7,301 bases of DNA from an uncultured Prevotella sp. (GTDB lineage Bacteria; Bacteroidota; Bacteroidia; Bacteroidales; Bacteroidaceae): NCBI GenBank assembly GCA_937892695.1, contig CALBJK010000124.1, positions 1 through 7,301 of the forward strand, written 5' to 3'. The notes beneath the pieces were generated by a model. That model was not told where the DNA came from. It made no database searches and saw nothing but the letters and a program-made list of their open reading frames with translations. Below, one piece after another: positions 1 through 7,249 of the stretch. The translations under genes and the position numbers were made by a program. The first letter of the stretch is position 1. Every line of letters starts with the position of its first letter.

Positions 1-96
1 ACTTCATAATAAGGACACAAAAATGTACCAAGTTATTTTTTAATCATTACTAAGCAGAATAATTGTCGCTTAAACGAACAGCGTATTCAGCACAGC

Positions 97-121
97 GGAC
101 GCACGAGCCGTGCGTCCCTAC
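97..121 (-). repeat. REP-like palindromic hairpin with a GTAG foot
   Basis: Bases 97-105 (GGACGCACG) and 109-117 (CGTGCGTCC) are perfect inverted copies separated by the 3-base loop AGC. Read on the minus strand, the hairpin is preceded immediately by GTAG (complement of 118-121). A GTAG or GTGG tetranucleotide at the foot of a G/C-rich hairpin is the known signature of REP elements mobilised by RAYT (TnpA-REP) transposases. The element is much richer in G/C than its surroundings. It has no T-tract on the + strand side, which argues against an intrinsic terminator in that direction. Repetition elsewhere in the genome cannot be seen from this window. Confidence 0.55.
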
Positions 122-289
122 AGAAAACGGGTTAAATCTAAATCAGAAACTTGAGTAATGTAACACTTTACAGTGGGTGAACTGTTTATTTACATCTGAC
201 AATTTGGACGGAGACTGTCAAATAATTGCATAAAGATACTAACCGCTTTATTATACATGAAAAATTTCTTTTATTCCACCGATTATTTG

Positions 290-297
290 TAAGTTTG
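290..297 (+). promoter_or_regulatory. Candidate Bacteroidetes -7 promoter element for hflX
   Basis: The octamer TAAGTTTG fits the Bacteroidetes primary sigma factor -7 consensus TAnnTTTG exactly and lies 25 nt before the hflX start. This would give a short leader of roughly 15-20 nt. No clear TTG -33 element is found 19-21 nt upstream, where the sequence is T-rich (around 265-274), so the call rests on the -7 half alone. Confidence 0.4.
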
Positions 298-322
298 CAA
301 AAGAAATACTTAAATAAAAGAA

Positions 323-1576
323 ATGAAAGAATTTGTGCTTTCCGAAGTAAAGGCTGAAACCGCCGTGCTCGTCGGACTGATAACCAAGGAGCAGGACGAA
401 GCCAAGACCAAGGAATACCTCGACGAACTGGAGTTTCTTGCCGATACGGCTGGGGTTGTTACCGTTAAACGGTTCACGCAGAAAGTGGGCGGTCCCAACA
501 GTGTGACGTATGTCGGCAAAGGCAAGCTCGAAGAGATTAAAGAATATATAAAGGCTGAAGAAGATGCCGAACGCGAAGTGGGGATGGTCATCTTCGACGA
601 CGAACTGTCGGCTAAGCAGATACGCAACATCGAGAAAGAGCTGGGTGTGAAGATACTCGACCGCACATCGCTCATACTCGACATATTCGCCATGCGTGCC
701 CAGACGGCGGCGGCCAAGACACAAGTGGAGCTGGCACAGTACCACTACCTGCTGCCACGGTTGCAGCGTATGTGGACCCACCTCGAACGTCAGGGCGGCG
801 GCTCCGGCTCCGGTGGCGGAAAGGGTAGTGTAGGTCTGCGTGGCCCGGGTGAGACACAGCTCGAAATGGACCGACGTATAATACTGCAGCGCATCAGTCT
901 GCTCAAACAGCGACTTGTCGAGATAGAAAAGCAAAAGAACACGCAGCGCAAGAACCGTGGGCGGCTCATCCGCGTGGCACTGGTGGGTTATACCAATGTG
1001 GGCAAGTCTACGATAATGAACCTTCTGGCCAAGAGTGAGGTGTTTGCCGAGAACAAACTTTTTGCCACTCTCGACACTACAGTACGCAAGGTGGTGATAG
1101 AAAACCTGCCGTTCCTGCTGGCCGACACTGTAGGATTCATCCGCAAACTGCCCACCGACCTCGTCGATTCTTTCAAGTCGACGCTCGACGAGGTGCGCGA
1201 AGCCGACCTGCTGGTGCATGTAGTAGACATCTCACATCCCGACTTTGAAGAGCAGATAAGCGTAGTAGAGAATACTCTCAAAGACTTAGGCTGCGCCGAC
1301 AAACCGTCGATGATTGTGTTCAACAAGATAGACAACTACAAATGGGTGGACAAGGACGAGGACGACCTCACACCGCCCACAAAGGAGAACATCACTCTCG
1401 ACGAGCTGAAGCGTACATGGATGGCACGGCTCAACGACAATTGTCTTTTCATATCGGCACGCGAAAAACAGAACATCGACGAGCTGCGCGACGTTTTATA
1501 TAAAAAGGTGCGCGAACTTCATGTCCAGAAATATCCTTACAACGATTTTCTTTATCCAGACAACAACGAGGTATGA
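323..1576 (+). CDS. hflX: GTPase HflX, ribosome-associated
   Basis: HflX is a translational GTPase-superfamily protein that binds the 50S subunit and, in studied bacteria, splits stalled or heat-damaged 70S ribosomes; it acts in the cytoplasm. The 417-residue product has the usual length. Residues 1-180 form the HflX N-terminal domain, with the family signature GGPNSVTYVGKGK (56-68). A Gly/Ser-rich linker (158-170) leads into GPGETQLE (174-181), followed by a basic, probably coiled-coil helix (about 182-212). The G domain shows G1 GYTNVGKST (222-230), a switch I Thr in LDTTVR (250-255), G3 DTVG (268-271), G4 NKID (334-337) and G5 SAR (378-380), so all nucleotide-binding motifs are intact. The ATG at 323 is the first in frame and follows an A-rich stretch with no Shine-Dalgarno, as is common in Bacteroidetes. 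The TGA overlaps the next gene's ATG, which suggests translational coupling. Confidence 0.96.
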   Translation: MKEFVLSEVKAETAVLVGLITKEQDEAKTKEYLDELEFLADTAGVVTVKRFTQKVGGPNSVTYVGKGKLEEIKEYIKAEEDAEREVGMVIFDDELSAKQIRNIEKELGVKILDRTSLILDIFAMRAQTAAAKTQVELAQYHYLLPRLQRMWTHLERQGGGSGSGGGKGSVGLRGPGETQLEMDRRIILQRISLLKQRLVEIEKQKNTQRKNRGRLIRVALVGYTNVGKSTIMNLLAKSEVFAENKLFATLDTTVRKVVIENLPFLLADTVGFIRKLPTDLVDSFKSTLDEVREADLLVHVVDISHPDFEEQISVVENTLKDLGCADKPSMIVFNKIDNYKWVDKDEDDLTPPTKENITLDELKRTWMARLNDNCLFISAREKQNIDELRDVLYKKVRELHVQKYPYNDFLYPDNNEV

Positions 1577-3429
1577 CAGACTACAGACAACTGAACGAAC
1601 AAGAGATTCGCATTCTCGAAGACAACAGCTGCTGGGCAGAAGACTGGACAGCGGTGCTTGTGACCGACGACTTCCGTCCCAACTATTACCACCGGGTGCT
1701 CTTCTACGGCGAGGTACGTCTCGGCACTTGCGACAGGAGTGTAGAGGTGAGCAAGGGCTTTGTCAAGCATTCGGGCATCAATAACGCCACGCTGCGCAAT
1801 GTCACCGTAGGCGATAACTGTCTGATAGAGAACATCGGCAATTATATCAACAATTACACCATCGGCGACGATTGCTACATTTCCAATGTGTGCACCATCG
1901 AGACTTTAGAGGGCGCGACTTACGGCGAAGGCAATATAATCTCTGTACTTAACGAGGTAGGTAACGGCAATCTCGTGGTGTTTCATGGGTTGACAAGTCA
2001 GTTTGCCGCATTCATGGTGAAACATTTCCACGACAAGCCTTTGAAAGATGCAATTCGCAGGATTGTAAACGAGGAGCTTGCGCGCGCCCTGCCCGATAAT
2101 GGCACTATAGGCAACCGCGTGAAGATTGTCAATACCAAGGAGATAACCAATACTGTCATTTATGACGATTGCGAGATAAGCGGAGCCGCGCGGCTTAGCG
2201 ACTGCACGATAATGAGTTCGGCTGAGGCCAATGTCTACATTGGCACGGGCGTTATATGCGAGAACTCAATCATCTCGGACGGCTCTTCTATAATAAACAG
2301 TGTGAAGATGCAGGACTGCTTCGTCGGCGAAGCCTGTCAGGTGAGCAACGGCTTCACGGCTTCGGCCAGTGTGTTCTTCGCCAACAGCTACATGGCCAAC
2401 GGCGAAGCGTGTGCGGCTTTCTGCGGCCCGTTCACGGCCAGTCATCACAAGAGTTCGCTGCTCATCGGAGGCATGTTCTCGTTCTATAATGCCGGGTCGG
2501 GAACCAATTTCAGTAATCATGCCTACAAGATGGGACCTATGCATTACGGCATAATGGAACGCGGAACCAAGACCGCCAGCGGTGCGTACCTGCTCATGCC
2601 TGCACATATAGGGACATTCTCTGTATGTTTCGGCAAGCTGATGTACCATCCCGATACGCGCTCGCTGCCGTTCTCTTACCTCATAGCCTACAGCGACACA
2701 ATGTATCTCGTTCCGGGGCGCAACCTCACCACGGTCGGGCTATACCGCGACATACGCAAATGGCCGAAGCGAGACATGCGCCCGAAACAGGGATGCAAGA
2801 GTATCGTCAACTTCGACTGGCTCACACCGTTCTCTGTCGGCGAGATACTGCGAGGCAAGCAGATTTTAGAAAACCTGCGCGCCGCGTCGGGAGACGACGT
2901 GTCGACCTACAACTACCACGAGTACGTCATCAAGGCTTCGGCTCTGCGTAAAGGCATAAAGTATTATGACATTGCACTGCGCATTTATATGGGAGCGGTG
3001 CTCAAGCGTCATGTTCTGGAAGAACCGCAGACCGAAGTCGGCATCGGAAAATGGAACGACCTGTCGGGATTGCTGCTGCCTGAAAGCGAAGAGAAGAGAC
3101 TGGCCGACGACATACTCGCCGGCAACATAACTACCACCGACGACATCATAGGACGCTTCAACGAGATAAACGACAACTATCCCGAATATCGTTGGGCTTG
3201 GACCTATCGCATGATAAAAGACTACTACGGACTCGACACCATCACCGAAGAGGATGCCGAACGGGTGAGAGCCGACTACATCACGGCGCGGCGGGCTTGG
3301 ATTGCAGAGATAAAGAAGGATGCACGCAAGGAGTATTCGCTCGGAGACATTGAAGAAGAAGTGTTCCGCGACTTCAACGAGCAGCTCGACCGCGAGGTCG
3401 ACTTCGAGGATCAGAAGCTCTATATGTGA
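1573..3429 (+). CDS. DUF4954 family protein with hexapeptide (left-handed beta-helix) repeats
   Basis: I recognise this 618-residue protein as the DUF4954 family of Bacteroidetes, whose biochemical function is not established. Two stretches (about residues 66-110 and 178-300) read as imperfect hexapeptide repeats, with regular Ile/Val every six residues, Gly, Asn and Asp at turns, and segments such as VTVGDNCLIENIG and YTIGDDCYISNV. This is the pattern of left-handed beta-helix acyltransferases and sugar nucleotidyltransferase tails. The middle part (about 280-420) is rich in Gly, His and aromatic residues, including HH at 291-292 and H317, H324, H345. The C-terminal third (about 425-618) is charged and mainly helical. 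No signal peptide is seen, so it is probably cytoplasmic. The ATG overlaps the hflX TGA by ATGA, with GAGG a few bases upstream as a possible ribosome site. A sugar or nucleotide-sugar transferase role is only a guess from the fold. Confidence 0.85.
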   Translation: MTDYRQLNEQEIRILEDNSCWAEDWTAVLVTDDFRPNYYHRVLFYGEVRLGTCDRSVEVSKGFVKHSGINNATLRNVTVGDNCLIENIGNYINNYTIGDDCYISNVCTIETLEGATYGEGNIISVLNEVGNGNLVVFHGLTSQFAAFMVKHFHDKPLKDAIRRIVNEELARALPDNGTIGNRVKIVNTKEITNTVIYDDCEISGAARLSDCTIMSSAEANVYIGTGVICENSIISDGSSIINSVKMQDCFVGEACQVSNGFTASASVFFANSYMANGEACAAFCGPFTASHHKSSLLIGGMFSFYNAGSGTNFSNHAYKMGPMHYGIMERGTKTASGAYLLMPAHIGTFSVCFGKLMYHPDTRSLPFSYLIAYSDTMYLVPGRNLTTVGLYRDIRKWPKRDMRPKQGCKSIVNFDWLTPFSVGEILRGKQILENLRAASGDDVSTYNYHEYVIKASALRKGIKYYDIALRIYMGAVLKRHVLEEPQTEVGIGKWNDLSGLLLPESEEKRLADDILAGNITTTDDIIGRFNEINDNYPEYRWAWTYRMIKDYYGLDTITEEDAERVRADYITARRAWIAEIKKDARKEYSLGDIEEEVFRDFNEQLDREVDFEDQKLYM

Positions 3430-3436
3430 CAGTATG

Positions 3437-3474
3437 TATTCAACAAACATACACATATTCAACAAACATACACA
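3437..3474 (+). repeat. Perfect tandem duplication, 2 x 19 bp, in the peptidase leader
   Basis: The 19-mer TATTCAACAAACATACACA occurs at 3437-3455 and again, identical and directly abutting, at 3456-3474. It lies in the 59-nt gap between the DUF4954 stop and the start of the M16 peptidase gene, and the second copy ends 14 nt before the ATG. The unit contains no G. Its length is not a multiple of three, which also argues against this stretch being coding. Confidence 0.95.
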
Positions 3475-3488
3475 ACAATAATAAAAAC

Positions 3489-6392
3489 ATGAGAATAAAA
3501 CTTTTATTAGGAGCATGTCTCGCTGCCTTCTCCATGGCAGCGCAGGCTCAGAAGTACACCTACGAGACCGTGCCGGGCGACCTTACCGCCACGCGTATCT
3601 ACACGCTGAAGAACGGGCTTAAGGTGTATCTGTCGGTTAACAAGGAGAAACCACGTATCCAAGCCGATATCGCCGTACGCACCGGAAGCCGAAACGACCC
3701 GGCCGAAACGACGGGTCTGGCCCATTATCTTGAGCATCTGATGTTCAAGGGCACGAAGAAGTTCGGCACTTCCGACTATGCAGCCGAAGCTCCGTTGCTC
3801 GACTCTATACAGAACCGCTTCGAGATATACCGCACGATAAAAGACCCGGCACGCCGCAAGACGTTCTATCACGAGATTGACAGCATCTCACAGCTTGCAG
3901 CAAAATACAACATTCCTAACGAGTATGACAAGCTCATGTCGTCGATAGGAGCCGAAGGTACGAATGCTTACACCAGCACTGATGTGACTTGCTACACAGA
4001 GAACATTCCGTCGAACGAGATAGAGAACTGGGCGAAGGTACAGTCGGACCGTTTCCAGAACATGGTGATACGCGGTTTCCACACCGAACTTGAAGCCGTC
4101 TATGAGGAGTATAACATCAGTCTGACCAACGATGTGCGCAAGGTGTTTGCCGCAATGAACGCCAAGCTGTTCCCCGGTCATCCGTACGGCAACCAGACTA
4201 CTCTCGGGTCGCAGGAGCATTTGAAGAATCCGTCAATTGTGAACATAAAGAACTATTTCCATCATTACTATGTTCCGAACAACGTGGCCATACTAATGGC
4301 AGGCGACTTCGACCCCGACAAGACCATCGCTGTAATCGACAAATACTTCGGCTCGTGGAAGAAGAGCGACAATCTTACTTACCCGCAGTTCGCCCCGGTT
4401 CGCAATCTGACTGCTCCGACTGATACTACCGTCGTAGGGCAAGATGCCGAAATGGTGTGGCTCGGATGGAAGTTTAAAGGGGGCGACTCATTCCAGACCG
4501 ACACCCTCGATGTCGTATCAAACATGCTGTCTAACGGTACGGCAGGACTGTTCGATCTTGATATAAACCAGCCTATGAAATGTCTGCAAGCCAGTTCCTT
4601 TCCTTACGTCAACCGCGACTATTCGTCATTTCTGGCCTACGGTATGCCGAAGAAAGGACAGAGCCTGGACGAAGTAAAGAGTCTTATTCTTGCTGAAATA
4701 GACAAACTGAAGAAGGGGGAGTTCAGCGACGACCTTCTGCCTTCGGTCATCAGTAACCTCAAACTCGACTATTACAACTCTATTGATAGTAATGAAGGTC
4801 GTACCGACGAGTTTGTCGATGCCTTCATCAATGGTGAGAAATGGAGCGACGTGGTCGGTCGTATCGAACGCATATCCAAGTTGACCAAGAAGGATATCAT
4901 GGCGTTTGTCTCGCGCTACTTCCACGATAACTATGCCGTGGTATACAAGAAAACCGGCGAGGATGCCAGCCAGAAGAAGATAGACAAGCCCCAGATTACC
5001 GGCATACCTACTAACCGCGACAAGCAGAGCACATTTGTCACCGACATAATCAACTCTAAACCCCAGCCGATACAGCCGCGTTTCGTCAACTTTCAGACCG
5101 ACCTTCAGAAGGGTAAGACCAAGAAAGGACTGCCCGTACTGTATGTAAAGAACCCGACCAACGGCCTGTTCCGCCTGTCTTATTATTATAAGATGGGAAG
5201 CGAAGCCGACAAGTGGCTGCCATACGCCACCGAATATCTCAGTTATCTCGGTACTGACAAGCTTACGGCTTCGCAGCTCAAGCAGAAATTCTACAAGCTC
5301 GCTTGCTACGTCAACTATTCGGTAAATAACGACAATCTGTTCATCAATCTGAGCGGACTCGACGAGAATCGAGCAGAAGCTATGGCTCTGCTTGAAGACT
5401 TCCTCGCCAACGCTAAGCCTGACAAAGAGGCTTATGACAAATATGTAGAACTGGTAGAGAAAGCACGTTCGGACAACAAGCTCAACCAGCAGACCAACTT
5501 CCAGGCTCTATACAACTACGGTGTGTACGGTCCGTACAACCCCATGCGCAACGTACCCGACAGTGTGGAGTTAAGAAACGAAGACCCCCAGAAGCTCATC
5601 GACAAGATAAAGGCTCTTCGGGGCTACCAGCATTCTGTGCTATACTACGGTCCGGAAAGCGAGAAGAAGATGATTGCGCTTATCGACAAGCTGCACAAAA
5701 CACCCAAACATCTGGCACCTGTTCTTCCCAACCGCGAATATAAGACCACACAGACCCCTGCCAACGAGATTCTGCTCGCGCCATATTCGGCCAAGAACAT
5801 CTACATGCGCCAGTATCACAACGCCGGCCGTCCGTGGAATGTCAACAGTGTTCCGGTGATAGAGATGTTCAACGAGTACTACGGCGGAGGCATGAACACA
5901 GTTGTGTTCCAAGAGCTTCGCGAGAGCCGCGCCCTGGCCTACAACGCATGGGCGGCCTACTGGTATCCGTCAGACAAGAACTCAACCGAGTATGCCGTCA
6001 CCCACATCATCACCCAGAACGACAAGATGATGGACTGCATACGTACGTTCAAGGAGATTATCGACACCATTCCCCAGTCGGAAAAAGCCTTCAGTCTGGC
6101 TAAACAAGCCCTCACTAAGCGTATCGCTTCGGAGCGTGTGACCAAGTTTAACATCATCACATCATACCTCTCTGCCCAGAAACGGGGCTTAGACCGCAGT
6201 CTCAGCGAAATCACATACAAGGCTCTGCCTTCCATAACTCTGAAAGATGTAGTCGACTTTGAGCGTCAGACCATGGCAGACAAGCCTTACCGGTACATGA
6301 TTCTCGGCGACGAGAAGAACATAGACATGAAAGGTCTGGAGAAGATAGCTCCGATAAAACGTCTTACAACAAAGGAGATATTCGGTTACTAG
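3489..6392 (+). CDS. Secreted M16 family zinc metallopeptidase (pitrilysin/insulinase type), two-repeat form
   Basis: This 967-residue peptidase should degrade peptides in the cell envelope. An N-terminal signal peptide (basic RIK, then a Leu/Ala-rich core) probably ends after AQA at residue 20. The N-terminal half has the inverted zinc motif HYLEH, giving H79 and H83 as ligands and E82 as catalytic base; the third ligand is probably E207 in ELEAVYEE. About 124 residues separate H83 and E207, more than in insulin-degrading enzyme, because of a charged helical insertion (about 100-150) that I know from a subset of M16 proteins. In the second half the motif is degenerate (ATEYLSYLGT, 580-589), as expected for the non-catalytic repeat. 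The Arg/Tyr substrate-binding pair is kept (R811 and Y818 in LRESRALAY). I chose ATG 3489 over the in-frame GTG at 3426, which overlaps the previous stop, reads through the tandem repeat and would bury the signal peptide. It is probably cotranscribed with hflX. Confidence 0.92.
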   Translation: MRIKLLLGACLAAFSMAAQAQKYTYETVPGDLTATRIYTLKNGLKVYLSVNKEKPRIQADIAVRTGSRNDPAETTGLAHYLEHLMFKGTKKFGTSDYAAEAPLLDSIQNRFEIYRTIKDPARRKTFYHEIDSISQLAAKYNIPNEYDKLMSSIGAEGTNAYTSTDVTCYTENIPSNEIENWAKVQSDRFQNMVIRGFHTELEAVYEEYNISLTNDVRKVFAAMNAKLFPGHPYGNQTTLGSQEHLKNPSIVNIKNYFHHYYVPNNVAILMAGDFDPDKTIAVIDKYFGSWKKSDNLTYPQFAPVRNLTAPTDTTVVGQDAEMVWLGWKFKGGDSFQTDTLDVVSNMLSNGTAGLFDLDINQPMKCLQASSFPYVNRDYSSFLAYGMPKKGQSLDEVKSLILAEIDKLKKGEFSDDLLPSVISNLKLDYYNSIDSNEGRTDEFVDAFINGEKWSDVVGRIERISKLTKKDIMAFVSRYFHDNYAVVYKKTGEDASQKKIDKPQITGIPTNRDKQSTFVTDIINSKPQPIQPRFVNFQTDLQKGKTKKGLPVLYVKNPTNGLFRLSYYYKMGSEADKWLPYATEYLSYLGTDKLTASQLKQKFYKLACYVNYSVNNDNLFINLSGLDENRAEAMALLEDFLANAKPDKEAYDKYVELVEKARSDNKLNQQTNFQALYNYGVYGPYNPMRNVPDSVELRNEDPQKLIDKIKALRGYQHSVLYYGPESEKKMIALIDKLHKTPKHLAPVLPNREYKTTQTPANEILLAPYSAKNIYMRQYHNAGRPWNVNSVPVIEMFNEYYGGGMNTVVFQELRESRALAYNAWAAYWYPSDKNSTEYAVTHIITQNDKMMDCIRTFKEIIDTIPQSEKAFSLAKQALTKRIASERVTKFNIITSYLSAQKRGLDRSLSEITYKALPSITLKDVVDFERQTMADKPYRYMILGDEKNIDMKGLEKIAPIKRLTTKEIFGY

Positions 6393-6426
6393 AACAAGGT
6401 CTTGACCATTTACTAATAACGTCATA

Positions 6427-6471
6427 AAAAAGGCGCGGCACAAACCATTATGGTCTGTGCCGCGCCTTTTT
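6427..6471 (+). terminator. Strong intrinsic terminator after the hflX-DUF4954-M16 operon
   Basis: Arms at 6427-6446 and 6452-6471 pair over 20 bp with one A-C mismatch (6443 with 6455) around the 5-base loop ATTAT. The core GGCGCGGCAC/GTGCCGCGCC is pure Watson-Crick. The 3' arm ends in TTTTT (6467-6471) and the 5' arm starts with an A-tract (6426-6431), so the hairpin could also work from the minus strand. It begins 34 nt after the M16 stop codon. Confidence 0.93.
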
Positions 6472-6528
6472 GCATAAATATGATTCGTTTTAAAGGTTTC
6501 CGACATGTATAATCATATTTTTTAGGTA

Positions 6529-6559
6529 TTGCAGGACATCGCATTTTCGTCTAATTTTG
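6529..6559 (+). promoter_or_regulatory. Bacteroidetes-type promoter (-33 TTG, -7 TAATTTTG)
   Basis: TTG at 6529-6531 and TAATTTTG at 6552-6559 are separated by exactly 20 nt and match the Bacteroidetes primary sigma factor consensus TTG-(19-21)-TAnnTTTG. Transcription should start near 6564-6567, about 10-13 nt before the ATG at 6577. Lying downstream of the terminator at 6427-6471, it makes the DUF2023 gene an independent transcription unit. The TTG is also the first codon of the longest possible open frame of that gene, which argues against translation starting there. Confidence 0.75.
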
Positions 6560-6576
6560 CATTCAGGAAAAAGATA

Positions 6577-6951
6577 ATGACTATGATGCAGACCGAAATT
6601 TGCCCTACAGACATGAAGGTTCTTATGAACCATATCTACGAATATCAGAAGGGAGTGCGCCGGATGGTGCTGTTCACGTTCAACAAGAAGTATGAAGAGG
6701 CTGCCGTCCGCCGACTTGAAAGCCAGAACATCAGCTACATCATCCAGCCTGTGGGTAACGACCGTCTCAACCTTTTCTTCGGTCGTAAGGAGTGTCTTGA
6801 CACGATCCGTATGATGGTGACACGTCCTCTTAACGAGCTTAGTCCTGAGGAAGACTTTATTCTCGGCACTATGCTCGGTTACGACCTCTGTATGCAGTGC
6901 GAACGCTACTGCGAACGGCGCGGTCGGTGCAACAAGCTGCGCCAGGCATAA
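6577..6951 (+). CDS. DUF2023 family small protein with C-terminal cysteine cluster
   Basis: I recognise this 124-residue protein as DUF2023, a family of unknown function found in Bacteroidetes and epsilonproteobacteria such as Helicobacter. The typical N-terminal signature is visible as MNHIYEYQKGVRRMVLFT (residues 17-34), followed by a compact alpha/beta part with NISYIIQPVGNDRLNLFFG (51-69). An acidic helix leads to the tail GYDLCMQCERYCERRGRC, in which Cys 105, 108, 112 and 118 could bind a metal or take part in redox chemistry. From memory the family often sits next to flavodoxin genes, but none is visible here. The ATG at 6577 is chosen because the longer frame from TTG 6529 runs through the promoter; ATG 6583 or 6586 are possible alternatives. 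There is no signal peptide, so it is probably cytoplasmic. The start region is A-rich (AGGAAAAAGATA), with AGGA a possible weak ribosome site. Confidence 0.83.
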   Translation: MTMMQTEICPTDMKVLMNHIYEYQKGVRRMVLFTFNKKYEEAAVRRLESQNISYIIQPVGNDRLNLFFGRKECLDTIRMMVTRPLNELSPEEDFILGTMLGYDLCMQCERYCERRGRCNKLRQA

Positions 6952-7209
6952 CCCCCAATTGGTCATTAGAACGTGATGTCGTCATAAATAGATTAAAAGT
7001 CCGACTCTTCGTCATTTTCCGGCAATTATATGTCAAGTTAGTGTCGCTTCTGGAGAAGCCTGTCATACGAGGGCACCGATGGCAAAAAACCGACAAACAG
7101 AACAATCTTTTTACCGATATTCAATATGCCCCTTTTTATAATTTGAAATCAATGTCTTTGCAACTCTCTGAAAATCAGTTTGTATAGAAAGCAATACCAA
7201 GAATTTCAT
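6952..7209. other. Non-coding stretch between the DUF2023 gene and the second terminator
   Basis: About 258 bp of A/T-rich sequence without a convincing gene. A frame starting inside the DUF2023 gene runs to 7187, but it lacks its own start context and reads as a shadow. A small hairpin (GCTTC/GAAGC at 7046-7059 with a TGGA loop) has no T-tract. Near-matches to the -7 consensus (TGTCTTTG at 7153, TCAGTTTG at 7175) lack a properly spaced -33 TTG. The stretch could be a long 3' untranslated region of the DUF2023 transcript. Confidence 0.6.
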
Positions 7210-7248
7210 AAAATGGCATTGTTCGCAAAAAGAACAATGCCATTTTTT
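7210..7248 (+). terminator. Intrinsic terminator at the right edge
   Basis: Arms 7210-7224 (AAAATGGCATTGTTC) and 7232-7246 (GAACAATGCCATTTT) pair perfectly over 15 bp around the loop GCAAAAA. The run of six T (7243-7248) overlaps the end of the 3' arm. It has the form of a Rho-independent terminator on the + strand. The nearest upstream gene ends 258 nt earlier, so it terminates either a long 3' untranslated region or an unrecognised small transcript. Confidence 0.85.
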
Positions 7249-7249
7249 A

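Larger units (their letters stand above)
1..322. other. Intergenic region upstream of hflX
   Basis: This A/T-rich stretch has no open reading frame with coding character in the + direction. The only long frame touching it is an antisense frame over hflX, which I treat as a shadow. It holds a REP-like hairpin at 97-121 and a candidate promoter -7 element at 290-297. Two further short inverted pairs (ACAGT/ACTGT at 170-185 and a TGACA/TGTCA pair near 200-220) have only 5-bp arms and are not called. I see no tRNA, riboswitch or end of an upstream gene. Confidence 0.7.

Noticed and set aside
251..1219. Long minus-strand open frame (322 codons) antisense to hflX
   Set aside because: It lies almost wholly over the well-supported hflX gene and its translation shows no family I recognise. 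Long antisense frames are expected opposite a gene with this codon use.
3426..3488. GTG start giving the M16 peptidase 21 extra residues
   Set aside because: The extension translates the tandem repeat, overlaps the previous gene's stop, and would place a signal peptide 21 residues inside the protein.
2866..3516. Minus-strand open frame of 216 codons over the DUF4954 3' end and the peptidase leader
   Set aside because: It is opposite a real gene, crosses the tandem duplication and the start of the next gene, and has no promoter or recognisable domain.
3507..3521. Lipoprotein-like LGAC at residues 7-10 of the peptidase
   Set aside because: The cysteine is only at residue 10, too early for a normal signal peptidase II site, and the hydrophobic core continues past it to an AQA signal peptidase I site.
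3789..3938. Extra helical segment between the two zinc-ligand regions of the M16 peptidase as a possible new domain
   Set aside because: A similar charged helical insertion is familiar in a subset of bacterial M16 peptidases, so it is probably a subfamily trait.
7046..7059. Small hairpin GCTTC-TGGA-GAAGC as a terminator
   Set aside because: The stem has only 5 bp and no T-tract follows.
7137..7182. Possible promoter for a small RNA (ATAATTTG, TGTCTTTG, TCAGTTTG)
   Set aside because: None matches TAnnTTTG exactly and none has a TTG 19-21 nt upstream.
6897..7187. Plus-strand open frame of 96 codons overlapping the DUF2023 gene end
   Set aside because: It starts inside the cysteine-tail coding region in another frame, its start is not preceded by a promoter of its own, and the product resembles nothing I know.
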